Assembly: GCF_000315625.1 (NCBI RefSeq)
Contig: NW_005434645.1
Span: 581,033 to 645,032 of the forward strand
DNA: 64,000 bases
From: Guillardia theta CCMP2712
Taxonomy: Eukaryota > Cryptophyceae > Pyrenomonadales > Geminigeraceae
Direction: 5' to 3'
In this document: piece by piece, positions 11,173-22,761 of the stretch
How positions within the stretch are numbered: the stretch's first letter is position 1
How the letters are laid out: every line of letters starts with the position of its first letter
Notes under the pieces: model-generated
The model's input: only the letters and a program-made list of their open reading frames with translations
The model's database searches: none
Told to the model about the DNA's origin: nothing
Position numbers and translations under genes: made by a program

Positions 11173-14098
11173 ATAAGAATAGGAGAAATATACCAATCTC
11201 GGCTTCTCCATTGTTGCCCTTTTCGGGTTTGCTGCTCGTCGACTCTGTTGAAAAAGAAAACAAGTAAGCAATCAATATTTGATCAGCAGCAGAACAAGCA
11301 AGTCTGGGATAGGAAACATGATGGGGTAGGAGAGCGGAGGAGATTAGAGGAGGAAGGAAGAGAAAGGAGATGGGAGGTGGGAGTTTGGAGGAGCAGGCAG
11401 GAGGAGTAGAAGACTACCATTATCCGCTGCTGTTGTGTCATCCCTGTATCGTCTGCTGCTTGAGGAGTCTTGAGGAGTATGTCAGACATTTGAGGAAGTG
11501 TCCGAAGGGAGAAGAAAGGAAGGGAGGTTATACGAGCAAGAGCACGAGCAAGGAGGGAAGAGGGAGATGGAAACAGGAAAGAGGAAAAAAGGGAGCAGGA
11601 GGTACAGGGAGCAAGAAACTAGAGAGTAAAGCAGAGAGACAGGAAGGACAAGCTCGCAACAAGATCACCGTCCACGGAGCTGGCAGGAGTGAACATCGCA
11701 TCAGCCTCGGCACACACAGCAGAGAGCTCGTTGTTCTGCTTTTCCTGTTGGCGTGTGAGAAGGAAAATGGGAAGAGGAAGAGGAAGAGGAAGAGGAAGAG
11801 GAAGAGGAAGAGGAACCGAGAGGGGGAGGAGGAGGTAGGAGGGGAAACGGAAGAGGAGCACGGAGCCCAAGCTTCGACAGAGGAGGAAGGAAAGTTTGAT
11901 CCACCATGACAAGACGAACAATCGAGGGGAGGGGGAGAGCTGGAGGCGAGGGACTCACCTGCTCAAAGGCGAGACGACTGGCGGGGAGGACAGAGCCGTC
12001 AAGCTCGGAGAGGTTGAACTCTTCTTGGGCCTCCACCCTATGAGGATTCGTGAGGAGAAGATGAAAGAGAAATGACGGAGAGGAGAAGCAGCAGGAGCAA
12101 GAAAACAGCAGGAGCAGGAGGAGCACGAGAAGAAGCAGGAGCTGCAGGAGGAGCAGCAACAGTAGGAGCAGGAGCAGGTCAAGGGCTAGGAAAGCAATGG
12201 ATAGGAGGAAGAGGATCATAACTTGCCCTTACCTCTCCCAAGTTGCGCTCATCCATTTCGGAAGATTGAGCTTCTTGTCAGCGCGGAGGGGGGAGAGGGG
12301 AGGGGAAGAGATGGAAGAAGGGGAAAGAGCAGGAGACGAGGTCGGAGCAGCGTGAAGAGCATCGCCCTTCCTGGTTCCTGCCAGAGTTTCTCGTGCCAGT
12401 GCGGACAAAACTTTCTGGTCCTCCTGCAGTTGGTCGAGCTAACGTCCGATCAGGAGAGGACCAAGACAAGAGTCGTTGCTCACGCAATGAATGCGGATGG
12501 AGGTAAGCTGCGCCTCAAGCTGGTCTTGGAGGGACTTTGAAGTCTGCTGTGATGTGAGGTAAGAAGAGATGAAGGAGAAGAGGGGAGGTGAGGTGAGGAG
12601 AGGGAAGGTGAGGAGAGGAGAGGAGAGGAGAGGAGCGGAGAGGAGAGGAGAGGAGACAAGAAGACGAGGACAACAAATAGAAGGAGGGGGGGGGGGGGGT
12701 AGGGATAGAGACGAGAGCGGGAACAGGGGAAAGACAGAAAGGCTAAGTAAACCAGGCAAAGACTCCAAAATTCAACACCAAGAGAAAGAAAGTGCCAGAG
12801 AAAGACAAAGACAAAGACAAAGACAAAGACAAAGACAAAGAGAGAAACAGAGATCAGTGAAAGCAGGTCTTTACATGTGAGTTGGAAGACGGTTTGTGAT
12901 TCAAAAAGTCTGCAACGACTATCAGCAAATGCTGAGATCTCGAGGCTCTCTGAACCTGCAAGATTGATCTCGGGGGTTTCACTTCTCACTTTTCTTTGAG
13001 CATTCTGCAAACCAGTCATCTCCTACACGTCGAATCGATCATGCAGATACATTGTTTGAAGAGGAGGAGAAGCTTTCGCTCTCTGAGAAATTACAAGCTC
13101 AAGAACAAAGTTGATGGCATCCAGGTCAAACCTTTGCTGATATTGTCTGAGTAGTTGCAAATCGTCATTTCCGGCAGATTGCGATGTCCTGGAACCAAAG
13201 TGAGGAATGAAAAACAATTCATGCATGTGATCATCTGGTATCATTGTCGTTGACAACCATAACAATATCGTCACCATCATTACTACCATAAACACCATCC
13301 TCATCCTCGTCCTCATCACCATCACCATCACCATCACCAAAAAGAACAATAACAAAGTATAACTCCAGCTTCATAGTCACGATCATCAAACGTACCAGAT
13401 TGTGAAAACATCCAGGTTGCAATCTTAGACTGAAAAACTTGTCTGCACAAGAAAAATCATGCTTCATTCCCCGCTCTGTGTCCTCCTCCACCCCTTCATT
13501 CATCCCTCTCCCCCCCCCCCCCCTATCCTCCTTCTCTTCCTCCTTCCTTTCAAACCTCTTCTGCTCCTCCAGCTCTCTCTTCGAAATCGTTCCAGCTGCT
13601 GCTAGGGCGGATGCTGACAAACATCAGCATAAGATGTAGGTAAAGCACATTTTGCACAAGGAGCTGGAGCAGGATTAGCAGCAGGAGCAGGAGCAGGATT
13701 AGCAGCAGGAGCCGGGGAGCGGGAGCAGGAGCAGGAACAGCAATAAAAGGGAGTTTACCCGACTCGAGGATGAGGGAGAGCTCAGCTGACTGATCTCCCA
13801 TGCCTGATAGAGAGACGTCAAGACAGCAGGTAAGGAGGCCAGAGACAAAAGGAGAGGAACAAGAAGAGGAAACTCGTTGGAGGTTGTGGGGGGAACGGAA
13901 GATTGAGAAATCAAAAGCAAAGGAAGTGAATGAAGAATGAGCAAAGGGGAAAAATAATGAGTAGAGATGGAAAAGTCACCAGGAGGAGGAGGAACGTCGC
14001 TGCCAGAGGATAGAGGATGCTTGGAGCAGATGGCCATGCAGTAACCTCGAGCACACGAGATCCTCTCCACTCGATTTGCGAGGCGTGAAACTGAGAAA

Positions 14099-14153
<55 letters not shown>

Positions 14154-15988
14154 AGCGAGAAAAAGAATCAGTAAATGAGAGAAGGAAATAAGCGACTTCG
14201 TACATATCTTCTCCTGGTTATCTAATCCCTTCCTTCTCTTTTCCTCTCCTCTCCACTTGACAATGTTCTGTCCTCTAGTCTCCTCATCCTGCTCGCGAAC
14301 CTTACCACCTACTTCAATTTCTACCTCTACCTCTACCTCTGCCTCTGCCTTCTCTCCCCCCCGTTCCTCACCCAGCTTCGGCTCGGAAGCGTTCTTCATC
14401 TCTGGCTCCTTCTCCTCTTTCTTCTTCCTTTCTTTCTCGTTCTCCTCCGCCTCCTGCCCCAGCGCTGTCCCCTGCCGCCACGTCACTCCCTGCTCAGCAT
14501 GGCAAGACTTTACCAGCCCCCACGTGTAGAGCTGCCCGAACTTGTTGATCGCTGCCGAGTGAGTCTGCGCGCACGAAATGCCCACGATGTCCTTGAGACC
14601 TAAGGAGATAACGATGACGAGGAGCAAGGGGAGGAGGAGGAGGGGAGGAGATAAGCAGCAAAAGGAGCGCAAGGAGAAGGAGAAGCAGCAGCAGCAGCAG
14701 CAGCAGCGAGAAAGTCAGAGGTGGGCCCGAGCCAGACAATAAAAACAAAGGGGGGGAGAAGCGAGAAAGGGAAGAAGCTAGTAAATATCCCAAGGAGCCC
14801 TAAATATCCCCACAGCCCTCCGCCTTCCGCACCTGACACACAGGCTGGCTGGTAGGATGACAACTTGCTGGGCCCCAACCCCAGCTGCCCCTCCTCCCCC
14901 TGCTCTGCTCGTCAGACTCGAGAGCATCTACTTGCAGTAAACGTTCCTTGCCCCACACAAACACATCTCCCTTCACTGTCAGGGCCATCGAGTGCGTTTG
15001 CGCACAGGCGATCTAGAGAATGGAAGGTCAGCAGGGGTGCTGGTGATGAGCTGGGCAGGACCTGGCAGACAGGCTCTTCTCCTTCAATGTCGTCTTGGTG
15101 TTTACGGAAACCGAGGACTTTGACAAGTGAGCATGACAGCTGGGAAAGCAGGTGGGGGTGTACCAGCCTTGGGTGACAAACACGTGCTCTTGTCTCCATG
15201 ACCGACCTGACCAAATAAGTGAGAAGAATGAGGATGAAGATGAGCAAAGAAAGTTTGAGACTAAAAAAAAAAGAACAAACTATCTTCGTATAAACCCGAT
15301 ACCCGTCATCATCACAATATTCGTCGTCGTCATCATCATCATCTCAATCATCATTATCCTCTCCATCATCATCATAATCATCATCATAATCATCATCATA
15401 ATCATCATCATCGTAGTCGTCGCCTCATTCTTCTTCCTCTTACCTGTCCTTGGTCTCCCGTTCCCCAGGTAACAACTTGTCCATACTCGGTGACAGCCGC
15501 CGTGTGCCACGTGCCGCAGCTTATCTGAAGCCAAGATGAGAAGCGAAGGACGCGGGAGAGAAGGAGGGCGAGGAGGGAGAGGGAGAGCATGGAAGAAGAT
15601 AGAAGCAAGGGGAGGAGAGCATGGGAGAAGGTGGAAAGAGGAGGAGAAGAACACGGAAGAAGATCGAACGAAGGGGGGGAGAAGGAAGGAGATAAGCAGA
15701 GAGACGGAAAGTTCGAGGAAGCAAAGGAAAGGTGGGGGAGCAAGAATGAAAAGAGCGGTACATAGTTGAAAAAATAAAGTTACGGGGATAGGAATGGAGG
15801 AGGGAAAGGAAGGGGAAAGGAGGGGGTATGTGTGGATAGGAGGGGGTCGGGTCAGCATCTATCACCGTCCATGCTCTCCCTCGCAGGCCGTGAAAGGTGA
15901 CGAGGGTTGGAGAGGCTCTGAGGAAGACTTCGTGTGAGTTCTGCGACATTGCTCTCTCGCTGCTACTTTCCCTTTCCCACCACCATAG

Positions 15989-16051
<63 letters not shown>

Positions 16052-16052
16052 T

Positions 16053-16110
<58 letters not shown>

Positions 16111-18599
16111 CCCTGCTCCTGCTCCTTCCTTCTGCCCGACCTCCTCTTCTAAGTCACCTCTCCCTGACTCGCTCACCTGTCAAGCGTATCGCCCAGCCCG
16201 AGCTGACCAGTGAAGTTGAGGCCCCACGTGTAGACCTGCAACTGGTTACATGCTGGAGGAGACAAAGGAAAGAGGAAGTGAAGGCAGTAGGACGGGGAGG
16301 AGGAAGGTGGCTGGAGGAACTGAAGGAAGAAGGAGACTGGAAATAAAAGGAGGAGGGAGCAGGAGCTTACTTGGCCTGTGTAGGTGACGACAGCAGCATG
16401 ATGGGGTCCGAGAGAAGCCTGGAAGACAAACAGAAAGTTGAGCAAGCAAGAAATCGAGAGGTGAGGGAATGACAGACAGTTCAAAAAAGAAGACGTAAGG
16501 GCGGCAAAATTGAGCGAAGAAGATTCAAGAATACCAATGCGAGAGAGAGAAAATGGTGCAAATGGGTAAGGGCAAAGTCGGAGGGGGGTTGGGGGGTGGG
16601 GCGGGGAGGAGGCGGAAGTTGGAAGAAGAGGGGGGGGGGGGAGTGGGGGGAGAGGAGGCGGAAGTTGGAAGGAGAGGCAATCGAGACCTCCCAGACGCGA
16701 TGCGAGAGCTCCAAGACGAGCAGGGGGATCCAACCATATGACCTCTTGCCGTCCGACGCCCACGAGATGTCTCCCCATACGTATAGGTCACCCTGAAGTC
16801 CACGTGAGGAGGAAGGAATAGGAGGGGGAGGAGGGGAAAGAAGGTACGGCACGCTAGCTCTATGAAAGAACAAGGAAGAGGAGAAACAGACGAGAGGAGG
16901 AGCAGGGAGGGGGCAATGGGGAGCAATGTTAACCTTGTCCGTGACTGCCATTGACGCGAAGTCTGAGACTGCTATCTGCCTGCGAAGCGCCACGGGTTAC
17001 AAAAACAAGTCAAACAGATTCTTATCACAGACCTCACTGAAGATCCCGAGAGGTAGGAGACAGCACAAGGTTCTGAAGCAACTTTCAATTCTCCATCTCT
17101 CCTCTCCTCCTCTCCTCCCTCCTCTCTCCCCTCTCCCCTCCTCCCCTCTCCCCTCTCCCCTCTCTCCTCTCTCCTCTCTCCTCTCTCCTCTCTCCTCTCC
17201 TTCTCTTCCTCTTTCTCATTCCAATTGCACTCTTCTCCTTCATTACCATTCCGGGAAAATTCGTCACCATGGCCCAGCCTGCCTCCTGTGCCAACTCCCC
17301 ATGTGTAGACCGAGCCATCGCCCATGAGAGCCGTGCCTGAGGATGAGCCGCAGGCGACCTAGTCATGCGTGTGAGGGGAGAAAGCAAGGGGAGAGGAGCA
17401 GAGAACGGACAAGTGAGAAAGATTGTAGGCACAAGGAGACAATACAGAGAAGGAGAGATGAGAAATAATCAGTGAGCGAGGAGAGATGAAACATCAAAAC
17501 ACGACAGATGATGCAGGAAAGGGGAGAGCCGCAGACGACAGAGCTCTACGTACTTGAACGACGTTGGTATCAAGAAAAGCTTGCACAGCTGTAGGAAACT
17601 GCACAATCTTTGCAGTCTGCAAAGACACATCAGCATGTTTGGAGTGAAATACAACTGCGACGCAATCACAACCTTGGCTCGCATCCCGAGCTGATTGTTC
17701 TGAGCATCCCCCCAAGCATACACCTAGGAATAACAGGAGCTTTCACGTGAAGACATTGACGCAGTTCAACAGACCTCCTTGATGTCTCTCATGCAGCTCT
17801 GAATCGTCTCCAGCCAAGCTCGCACTCGCTGCATGCCATGACCCCTCAGCTCTCACCGCCGACTGCCCGCCACCCTCCGTCACCTCAGCATCCGCTGCAT
17901 CCAGCACGATGTGCCTTCCATGCTGCTTGCTGTCTCGACTTGTCTGCAGCTGCACCTGACGTCACTTCCGTCGGCACATCTGCCATCAGCGAGCAGACCC
18001 GGAGGCAGAAGGGATGGTTCTCCTCCGAGCACACTTGCGCAAACACAACCTCGCCAAGGTTGATACTCTTGTCGTCCTGACGTGCCGCATCGCTATCAGC
18101 CAACGAAAAAGATGGAAAAGAATCAAACGTTTCTCACCTTGTCAAGAAGGAGCCTCTCAGCTGGGGTGCTTCCTTCCCCGGCCTCTAGGTTGTGCTGCGA
18201 GAAAGTCGTCGCAATGTGAGGAGCGAGGACTGGAGAGGAGACGAGACGAGTGGAGCAACCTTGAAGTAGAAGAGCTGTCCGTTCTTGAGGACGAACCATC
18301 GGGCTGCCCACATCTGCGAGAGGACGAGTCAGCGTCAACAGGGGCAACAGCATCTGCTCACTCCGTGGCGCGATCGCTTGAGGAGGTTCCCCTCCTTGAG
18401 AGAGTCGGAGTACAGGCGGACGCTCTTCATCCGCTGCCATCGGTGTCATCCCCATCCTTCTCATGCGGCGACAAGAGGATCAGCAGACCTGGTTGATGAG
18501 TCGCAACCAGTCGATGGCCTCGTCCTCGGAGTTCACCGCTGCAACCTCCATCAGTCGCTGAAGGGAAACCGGAAGGGGCACGGGGTTACCGAAGCTCAT
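10395..18599 (-). CDS. PH domain - RCC1 repeats - coiled-coil/Glu-Gln tail protein
   Basis: A giant multi-exon gene. The first eight exons fit exactly in frame: 18599-18489, 18433-18362, 18313-18260, 18194-18138, 18076-17999, 17943-17884, 17828-17775 and 17723-17673. Exons 2-7 form a PH domain (EGNLLKRSRHG, MWAARWFVLKNGQLFYFK, then the C-terminal helix ERVRAWLETIQ), expected to bind phosphoinositides. RCC1 blades follow: VYAWGDAQNNQLG, VYTWGVGTGGRLGHGDE, GDLYVWGDISWA, VYTWGLNFTGQLGLGD, ISCGTWHTAAVTEYG, GDVFVWGKERLLQVD and ISCAQTHSAAINKFGQLYTWG. The plant PRAF/ATS1-like PH-RCC1 pairing is known. From about 13.6 kb down the reading becomes helical (KRELEEQKRFERKEEE and LLRQYQQRFDLDAIN). The gene ends in a Glu-Gln-rich tail with stop at 10395. 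Exons between 10.9 and 13.6 kb are only partly resolved. A Rab- or Ran-type exchange role is inference. Confidence 0.8.
10481..10538. repeat. CTCCTG hexanucleotide array, exonic (Glu-Gln tail)
   Basis: About ten copies. On the minus strand this reads GAGCAG and codes for alternating Glu-Gln near the C-terminus of the PH-RCC1 protein. Confidence 0.85.
10831..12842. repeat. Cluster of microsatellites in PH-RCC1 introns
   Basis: Separate short arrays: ACAGG pentamers at 10831-10861, GAGGAC hexamers at 11137-11171, AGGAAG hexamers at 11771-11814, GGAGA-type runs at about 12598-12655, a G tract at about 12688-12699 and ACAAAG hexamers at 12800-12842. They sit between weakly coding, coiled-coil-like segments and are probably intronic. 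Confidence 0.7.
14101..14153. repeat. GGCA tetranucleotide microsatellite
   Basis: About thirteen copies of GGCA lie in an intron of the PH-RCC1 gene, directly upstream on the minus strand of the RCC1 exon containing VERISCARGYC. Confidence 0.9.
15328..15413. repeat. ATC/ATA trinucleotide microsatellite
   Basis: An imperfect ATC array with interspersed ATA units lies in a PH-RCC1 intron. It follows the exon ending in VVTWGTGDQG on the minus strand. Confidence 0.85.
15991..16126. repeat. CTCCTG hexanucleotide array, intronic
   Basis: More than twenty copies of CTCCTG with two variant units. It lies in the intron between the exon ending GQLGLGDTLDR and the exon starting at about 15945. It is the same hexamer as the coding array at 10481-10538. 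Confidence 0.9.
17095..17205. repeat. CTCTCC-rich polypyrimidine array
   Basis: A long imperfect run of CTCTCC/CTCTCCT units in a PH-RCC1 intron. On the gene strand it is a purine run. Confidence 0.8.
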
Positions 18600-19622
18600 G
18601 CTACTGTTGGATATCAAAGAGAGCGTGATGATGAATCCTGTCCATAATGGTCGATGTCTTCCCTCTATCAAGGATACGCTTGTTGCCGCTACCGTTCTCC
18701 GACATGTCGGACCTCTTGGCTGGGGCGGCAGAGACCGTTATCACTTCTACCAGGTGAGTTGTCTGCACCTGCGCCGTCTTAGACGCGATCACGTGTGCAT
18801 CATTTTGCAAACTTTCGACGTCGACTTGCTCTCTTGCGATCTCTTGACCATTAACTTGTCCGCCTTCAAGGTCAACTGCGCTGACACCTGCCCGATAGTT
18901 ATTACCATCTGAACTGGTCACGCTGTGTTCCCGCACCATGGTGTTGGTTGCTGGCTTCAGGACCAACACCTGAGGGACAGTGTCACAAGCAGGAAGTGAG
19001 ATGATAATGCCACTTGCAACCTCTCCCTCCCACTCGGGCAATGAATCTTCGGATTCTGACTGCTTCTGGTACGATGCTAAACCACAAACTCACGGATCGT
19101 TGGGACTTGCAGGGCTACAAACCTCGCATCAGCTGTGGCGTCATGTACGCGACTCCCTTCATGAGCCCTCCGGAGCTAGCATGGTGAGTGAGAAGATTGA
19201 GGCAGAACAGGCACGACAGACAACATTGGGTTCAGAGCTTCGTTGGCAGTCATCATCTTACTGCCTCTGGCTTTCGTGTCCTGCACGAACCGAATTCAAA
19301 CATGAAAGATTGGGAGGGAAGACAAAAATTATCAACCTGCACAGGGGGGTTCTTCAGGAAGTTGTTCAGCGTTGATGTCCTCGCCTTGGGACAGATTTTA
19401 GATACAATTCCGCATACCAAAGCAACAAAGATCATACTGTTGTGTCTTTTTTCTTTCCATCCAGTTCTCTTGAGCTGTTGGACATGGTCCTTTAAGGTTA
19501 AGTCAGCGGAGAACGAAGATCAGCATCAGTTCTTTTATGTTGCCCACGATGCAGAGGCTGTTTTCAAAGCGTGCTACACTCTCAATGACAAATCATCTAC
19601 GACGACCACCTCATTGAACTGA
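18598..19622 (+). CDS. Possible degenerate protein-kinase-like gene
   Basis: Low-confidence reading of the plus strand, starting head-to-head with the PH-RCC1 gene. An exon at about 19022-19182 reads NLRILTASGTML then KLTDRWDLQ and CGVMYATPFMSPPELA. These match kinase subdomains VIb-VIII in order, but DFG is replaced by DRW. A donor follows (gtgagtg at about 19182). The next exon gives FSVDVLALGQILDTIP, like subdomain IX, and then SLELLDMVL. The N-lobe and the HRD motif are not convincing, and several joints need frame changes. The last frame ends at 19622 with FFYVAHDAEAVFKACYTLND. The opposite strand also has a 146-codon open frame (18601-19041), so strand choice is not certain. If real, it is a pseudokinase or a decaying gene. 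Confidence 0.3.
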
Positions 19623-20347
19623 AGCTCGTCTACGTCATCGGCATTGCCTCGCCACGTCTCCATCAAATAAAAGACATCGACCTCCACTATTGCCTTCTCT
19701 TCATCGCATGCCACCATCATGCGGCCCCTCCCTCTCCCCTGCTTCAACCCCCGCCTGCCATGGGAATCGGAGGACTAGCGATGGGGGTGTAGAGAAACAT
19801 TACTCAATATATATAAGAAAAGAATTAGTATGAATCCGTGTTTAGCCTAGGCGGGCCCGATTATCACTTAAGCAGCTGAGGCGGGCTCTTTGATCTCGAT
19901 TGCAGTTCAACCGAAAGGACCCACCGGAGGTGTCGTGGATATTTTACTGGTCAAGACCACCCCTCCGTCCCTGCTCCTCCCCCCTCCCAGCCTCCTCCCA
20001 CGTGGAACCAGGCTTTCCGTTCCTCTCCTTTCGGGTCGGCAGGAGCTTCCCTCATGCAGATCTCAGCTCCTAGTGTCTGCTGCTCACTGTCCTTCAAGTC
20101 CTCTTCTTCTCTCCTCTCTGATTGATTATTTTCTTCTCCTCCTCCCCACACTGGTCACTAACAGCTCTTTTTTTTTCAGTCGCGGTTGCGTTGTACTACT
20201 GCTTCTTGGCGTCTGCACAAGCTGAGTGTATTGTTACTTGTTTGAGCTGCTGGGGTCTGGCGTATTCAAGCTAGTGTCTTGTCCTCGTGTGAGCTGGCTG
20301 TGTTGCCACAGCGTCCCCTGTTAGTTTTCTTCGAATTGCAACCAGCC
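19623..20347. other. Intergenic stretch with a TATA-like AT run
   Basis: No gene was recognised. An ATATATATAAG run at about 19805 and a TTTTTTTTCAG acceptor-like site at about 20167 could belong to the 5' untranslated part of the next gene. Confidence 0.35.
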
Positions 20348-20734
20348 ATGTTGGATGGCGCCGCCTGCCAGCCGGGGTTATCTAGCGAAGATTCTCTTTC
20401 AGCCCAGCTATCATTCGCTTCAAAATCGCTGAACAACTCGACCAAACGGTTGATAGAAGCATGCAACTCAGTGAAGGAACTGCAAGGTCATCTAAAGAAC
20501 ATGAACTTCATGGATATAACAGCTCAGTGCAAGACCACTGGAGCAGAGTTCTCACTGTCCGATGCATCAAGCTCACTGGACAACCTCAAGTCTCGAGTAC
20601 AGTCCCAGAAAGAAGGGGCGGGAACAGCACCTGCTGTCGTGAGGACATGGCTTCCGCACCTTGATGGAGAAGAAGCTGATTTAAAGGAACAGGGGTCCGT
20701 CAATCTCGTCAGGACCTGGTTGGGAGCAGTGTGA
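20348..20734 (+). CDS. Small helical protein, function unknown
   Basis: A single-exon frame of 128 codons from ATG 20348 (MLDGAACQPG). The frame is open further upstream, but this ATG begins the part that looks like protein. The composition is ordinary and mostly helical: SFASKSLNNSTKRLIEACNSV, with an amphipathic stretch KELQGHLKNM and a C-terminal repeat-like pair VVRTWLPHL and NLVRTWLGAV. There is no signal peptide or membrane segment. It resembles small helical subunits of tethering complexes only in general shape, and I assign no family. It is convergent with the ankyrin gene 174 bases downstream. Confidence 0.5.
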   Translation: MLDGAACQPGLSSEDSLSAQLSFASKSLNNSTKRLIEACNSVKELQGHLKNMNFMDITAQCKTTGAEFSLSDASSSLDNLKSRVQSQKEGAGTAPAVVRTWLPHLDGEEADLKEQGSVNLVRTWLGAV

Positions 20735-20908
20735 CCAGACTGTTATTCTGGCTGCAATTGATTAATCCCAGTGAGCATGCAGCTTTCTTGGGAACAGACC
20801 TCATGGCTGGTCTCCCGTTACGCCAGAACAGTTGAGGTGTTCACCAGTTCATCGTATCATATCTGCTAGCGACTCGTCTTGGCTGGCTCTTTTCTAGTTT
20901 ACAAAGAA

Positions 20909-22315
20909 TTATGAAAACCTTACCCTCTTTCTTGCCCGCCCCTCACCCGATGATGCCCGATGTTTCCCGCGTGGATTGCTATGCAGAAGGCTATCCATTA
21001 GCTGGGTGTTGAGGTATTCTTCAAAACAAGAAATGCGCTCGACCAATTTCCCTGTCGAAATCGATTCGTTGAAAAGAGCAAGAGAGGTCAGGTTGTTGAT
21101 GAACTTTGAGAGTCTCCGCTCCTGGGGATATGTAACCAACCATCTCCATTCCTCCTGCTCATCGTAGAACTCAGACATTTTGATGGTCAAATTTCGACCA
21201 GCAGGAGGATCGTCTGACAAGCTTGCATTAAAATTTCTCTTCGGAATCATTCCAAATGCCTCATAAACACCACGAGGCCTGAGGTCCAGGCCCTCCCACT
21301 CGCCCCGCTCAAGTCTCTCAACGCACGTCTCGTTGATCCCGTACCACGAGCCAAGCTCCCCAACGGCTCCTTGCGGGAGTTTCAGTGTGACTTTGAGGTC
21401 GATGTTCTGCTCAGCAGCAGAGGCATTCAGCTTCTCAAAGTCTTCATAATCGGGCATGAAGTCGGTCTTGGAGCACTCCAACCCGTGCTCTTGGAACAGC
21501 CGATCGAGCTCGGGGTCAGAGGCTCTCTCGATGAGGGGAAAGCGTATCCCATCCTCATCCGTCTCTTCCGAGCCTTGCTCTGCTAGCAATGGATCTTCTA
21601 CTCCCAGGCTCTCCAAGTATTCAACGACTTCCTCCTGCTTGTTCAAGCGTGCCCATGACAGAGCCGAAGCATTCATATACATCCCGCTGTCGGCAATGGC
21701 ATGCACGTCTGCCCCTGCCTCCTGGAGTCTTTTGACCATGTCGACGCTCCCAGACATAGCAGCAAAGTGTATTGGACGATGACCAGAGGCTCCTGCGGCG
21801 TTGGGATCAGCTTCCAGCTCCAGGAGCGTCTTGACCACCTCGTCGCGACGCATGAAGCACGCGAAATGCAACGCCGTGAAGCCCTCCTCGTCCGGCAGGT
21901 TCACATCAGCTCCTAGCGAGACCAGCTTGAGGGTGGAAAGGACTCTCCCTGCCTCAGCGGCGCATTGCAATGGCGTCTTGTTGATGAAGTGCGTACAGCC
22001 GTTCACGTCCACCCCGCTCTTTACAAGCTCCTCGATGGTGGTCAGGTTCTCATAGGTTGCCGCCATGCAAAGACTATCGATGCGGAAGTAGTTCGGATCT
22101 GATTCCCTGCTCCTCACTCTGCTAGCCTTGTGCGGGTAGTCTGCACCTCCTGATCCGGACACGCTCCCCTGCAGCGAAATTTTCGTGGGGCCCGAGCTTT
22201 GCTCAGCTTGTCGGAGCGGGATGAGTCGCACCTGGTCATGATGGGAGGGCAGCACTCCAGCAAGGCCATGGCTTGCGAGAAGAAGAGCAGAGAGTAGGGT
22301 CCTCGCCTTCGCCAT
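20909..22315 (-). CDS. Secretory-pathway ankyrin-repeat protein
   Basis: A single-exon frame of 468 codons from ATG 22315. An in-frame ATG at 22420 exists, but MAKARTLLSALLLASHGLAG is a typical signal peptide and decides the start. Ankyrin repeats follow at about residues 80-250: DSLCMAATYENLTTIEELV, TPLQCAAEAG, GFTALHFACFMRRDEVVKTL, HRPIHFAAMSGSVDMVKRL and SALSWARLNKQEEVVEYL. The C-terminal half has no family I know. It is acidic, carries several N-glycosylation sequons (for example NASA, NETC, NASL, NLTI, NLTS, NESI) and ends in a basic RARKRVRFS tail. Ankyrin repeats after a signal peptide are unusual, since the repeat is normally cytosolic. The protein may be secreted, ER-lumenal or sent to the complex plastid's outer compartments. 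Function unknown. Confidence 0.8.
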   Translation of the reverse strand: MAKARTLLSALLLASHGLAGVLPSHHDQVRLIPLRQAEQSSGPTKISLQGSVSGSGGADYPHKASRVRSRESDPNYFRIDSLCMAATYENLTTIEELVKSGVDVNGCTHFINKTPLQCAAEAGRVLSTLKLVSLGADVNLPDEEGFTALHFACFMRRDEVVKTLLELEADPNAAGASGHRPIHFAAMSGSVDMVKRLQEAGADVHAIADSGMYMNASALSWARLNKQEEVVEYLESLGVEDPLLAEQGSEETDEDGIRFPLIERASDPELDRLFQEHGLECSKTDFMPDYEDFEKLNASAAEQNIDLKVTLKLPQGAVGELGSWYGINETCVERLERGEWEGLDLRPRGVYEAFGMIPKRNFNASLSDDPPAGRNLTIKMSEFYDEQEEWRWLVTYPQERRLSKFINNLTSLALFNESISTGKLVERISCFEEYLNTQLMDSLLHSNPRGKHRASSGEGRARKRVRFS

Positions 22316-22761
22316 CGATGTGCATGCGCTATCATGGGCCTTGATACGCCATGGTCCTGCCCCGTCGTTTGCGACGTCTGGTCTTTTCTCGCGCTGCCCT
22401 CCATAGTACTTTTGCTTCAAGGTATTTAGTGTTCTAATAATTTATTGCTGCCTTTCTGGCTTCCATCAGCCAGATTTGGCGAATATGTAGAAGGGGGGGG
22501 GAGGGAAGAGGACAAAGATCTGACTGCGGTGACTGCGACGAGGACGGGAGCGCATGAGAGTAATAGTCAGCATGGTATGTGCAGCAGGAGGAGAGGGGTG
22601 GAGGAGAGGGCAATGAACGTTTGCCTCTTGATCATAATGTGCTGTCAAAGGTATCTGACGGTGCTTTGTCTTCAGCATCATTGAATTCTGGCCATCATGC
22701 GCGTTGAGGTCTTGAGGGTCTAAGGAGGAGGAGGAGGAGGAGGCTGCGTCGTTCATCCGCC
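22316..22761. other. Divergent promoter region
   Basis: A head-to-head gap between the ankyrin and leucine-rich-repeat genes. It has a G run at about 22493-22501 and a GGA array at about 22721-22742 just before the plus-strand start. No defined element was recognised. Confidence 0.4.

Noticed and set aside
18601-19041. 146-codon minus-strand open frame (MPEWEGEVASG)
   Set aside because: Open and not absurd, but the plus strand shows ordered kinase-like blocks over the same bases; without transcripts I kept only the plus reading, at low confidence.
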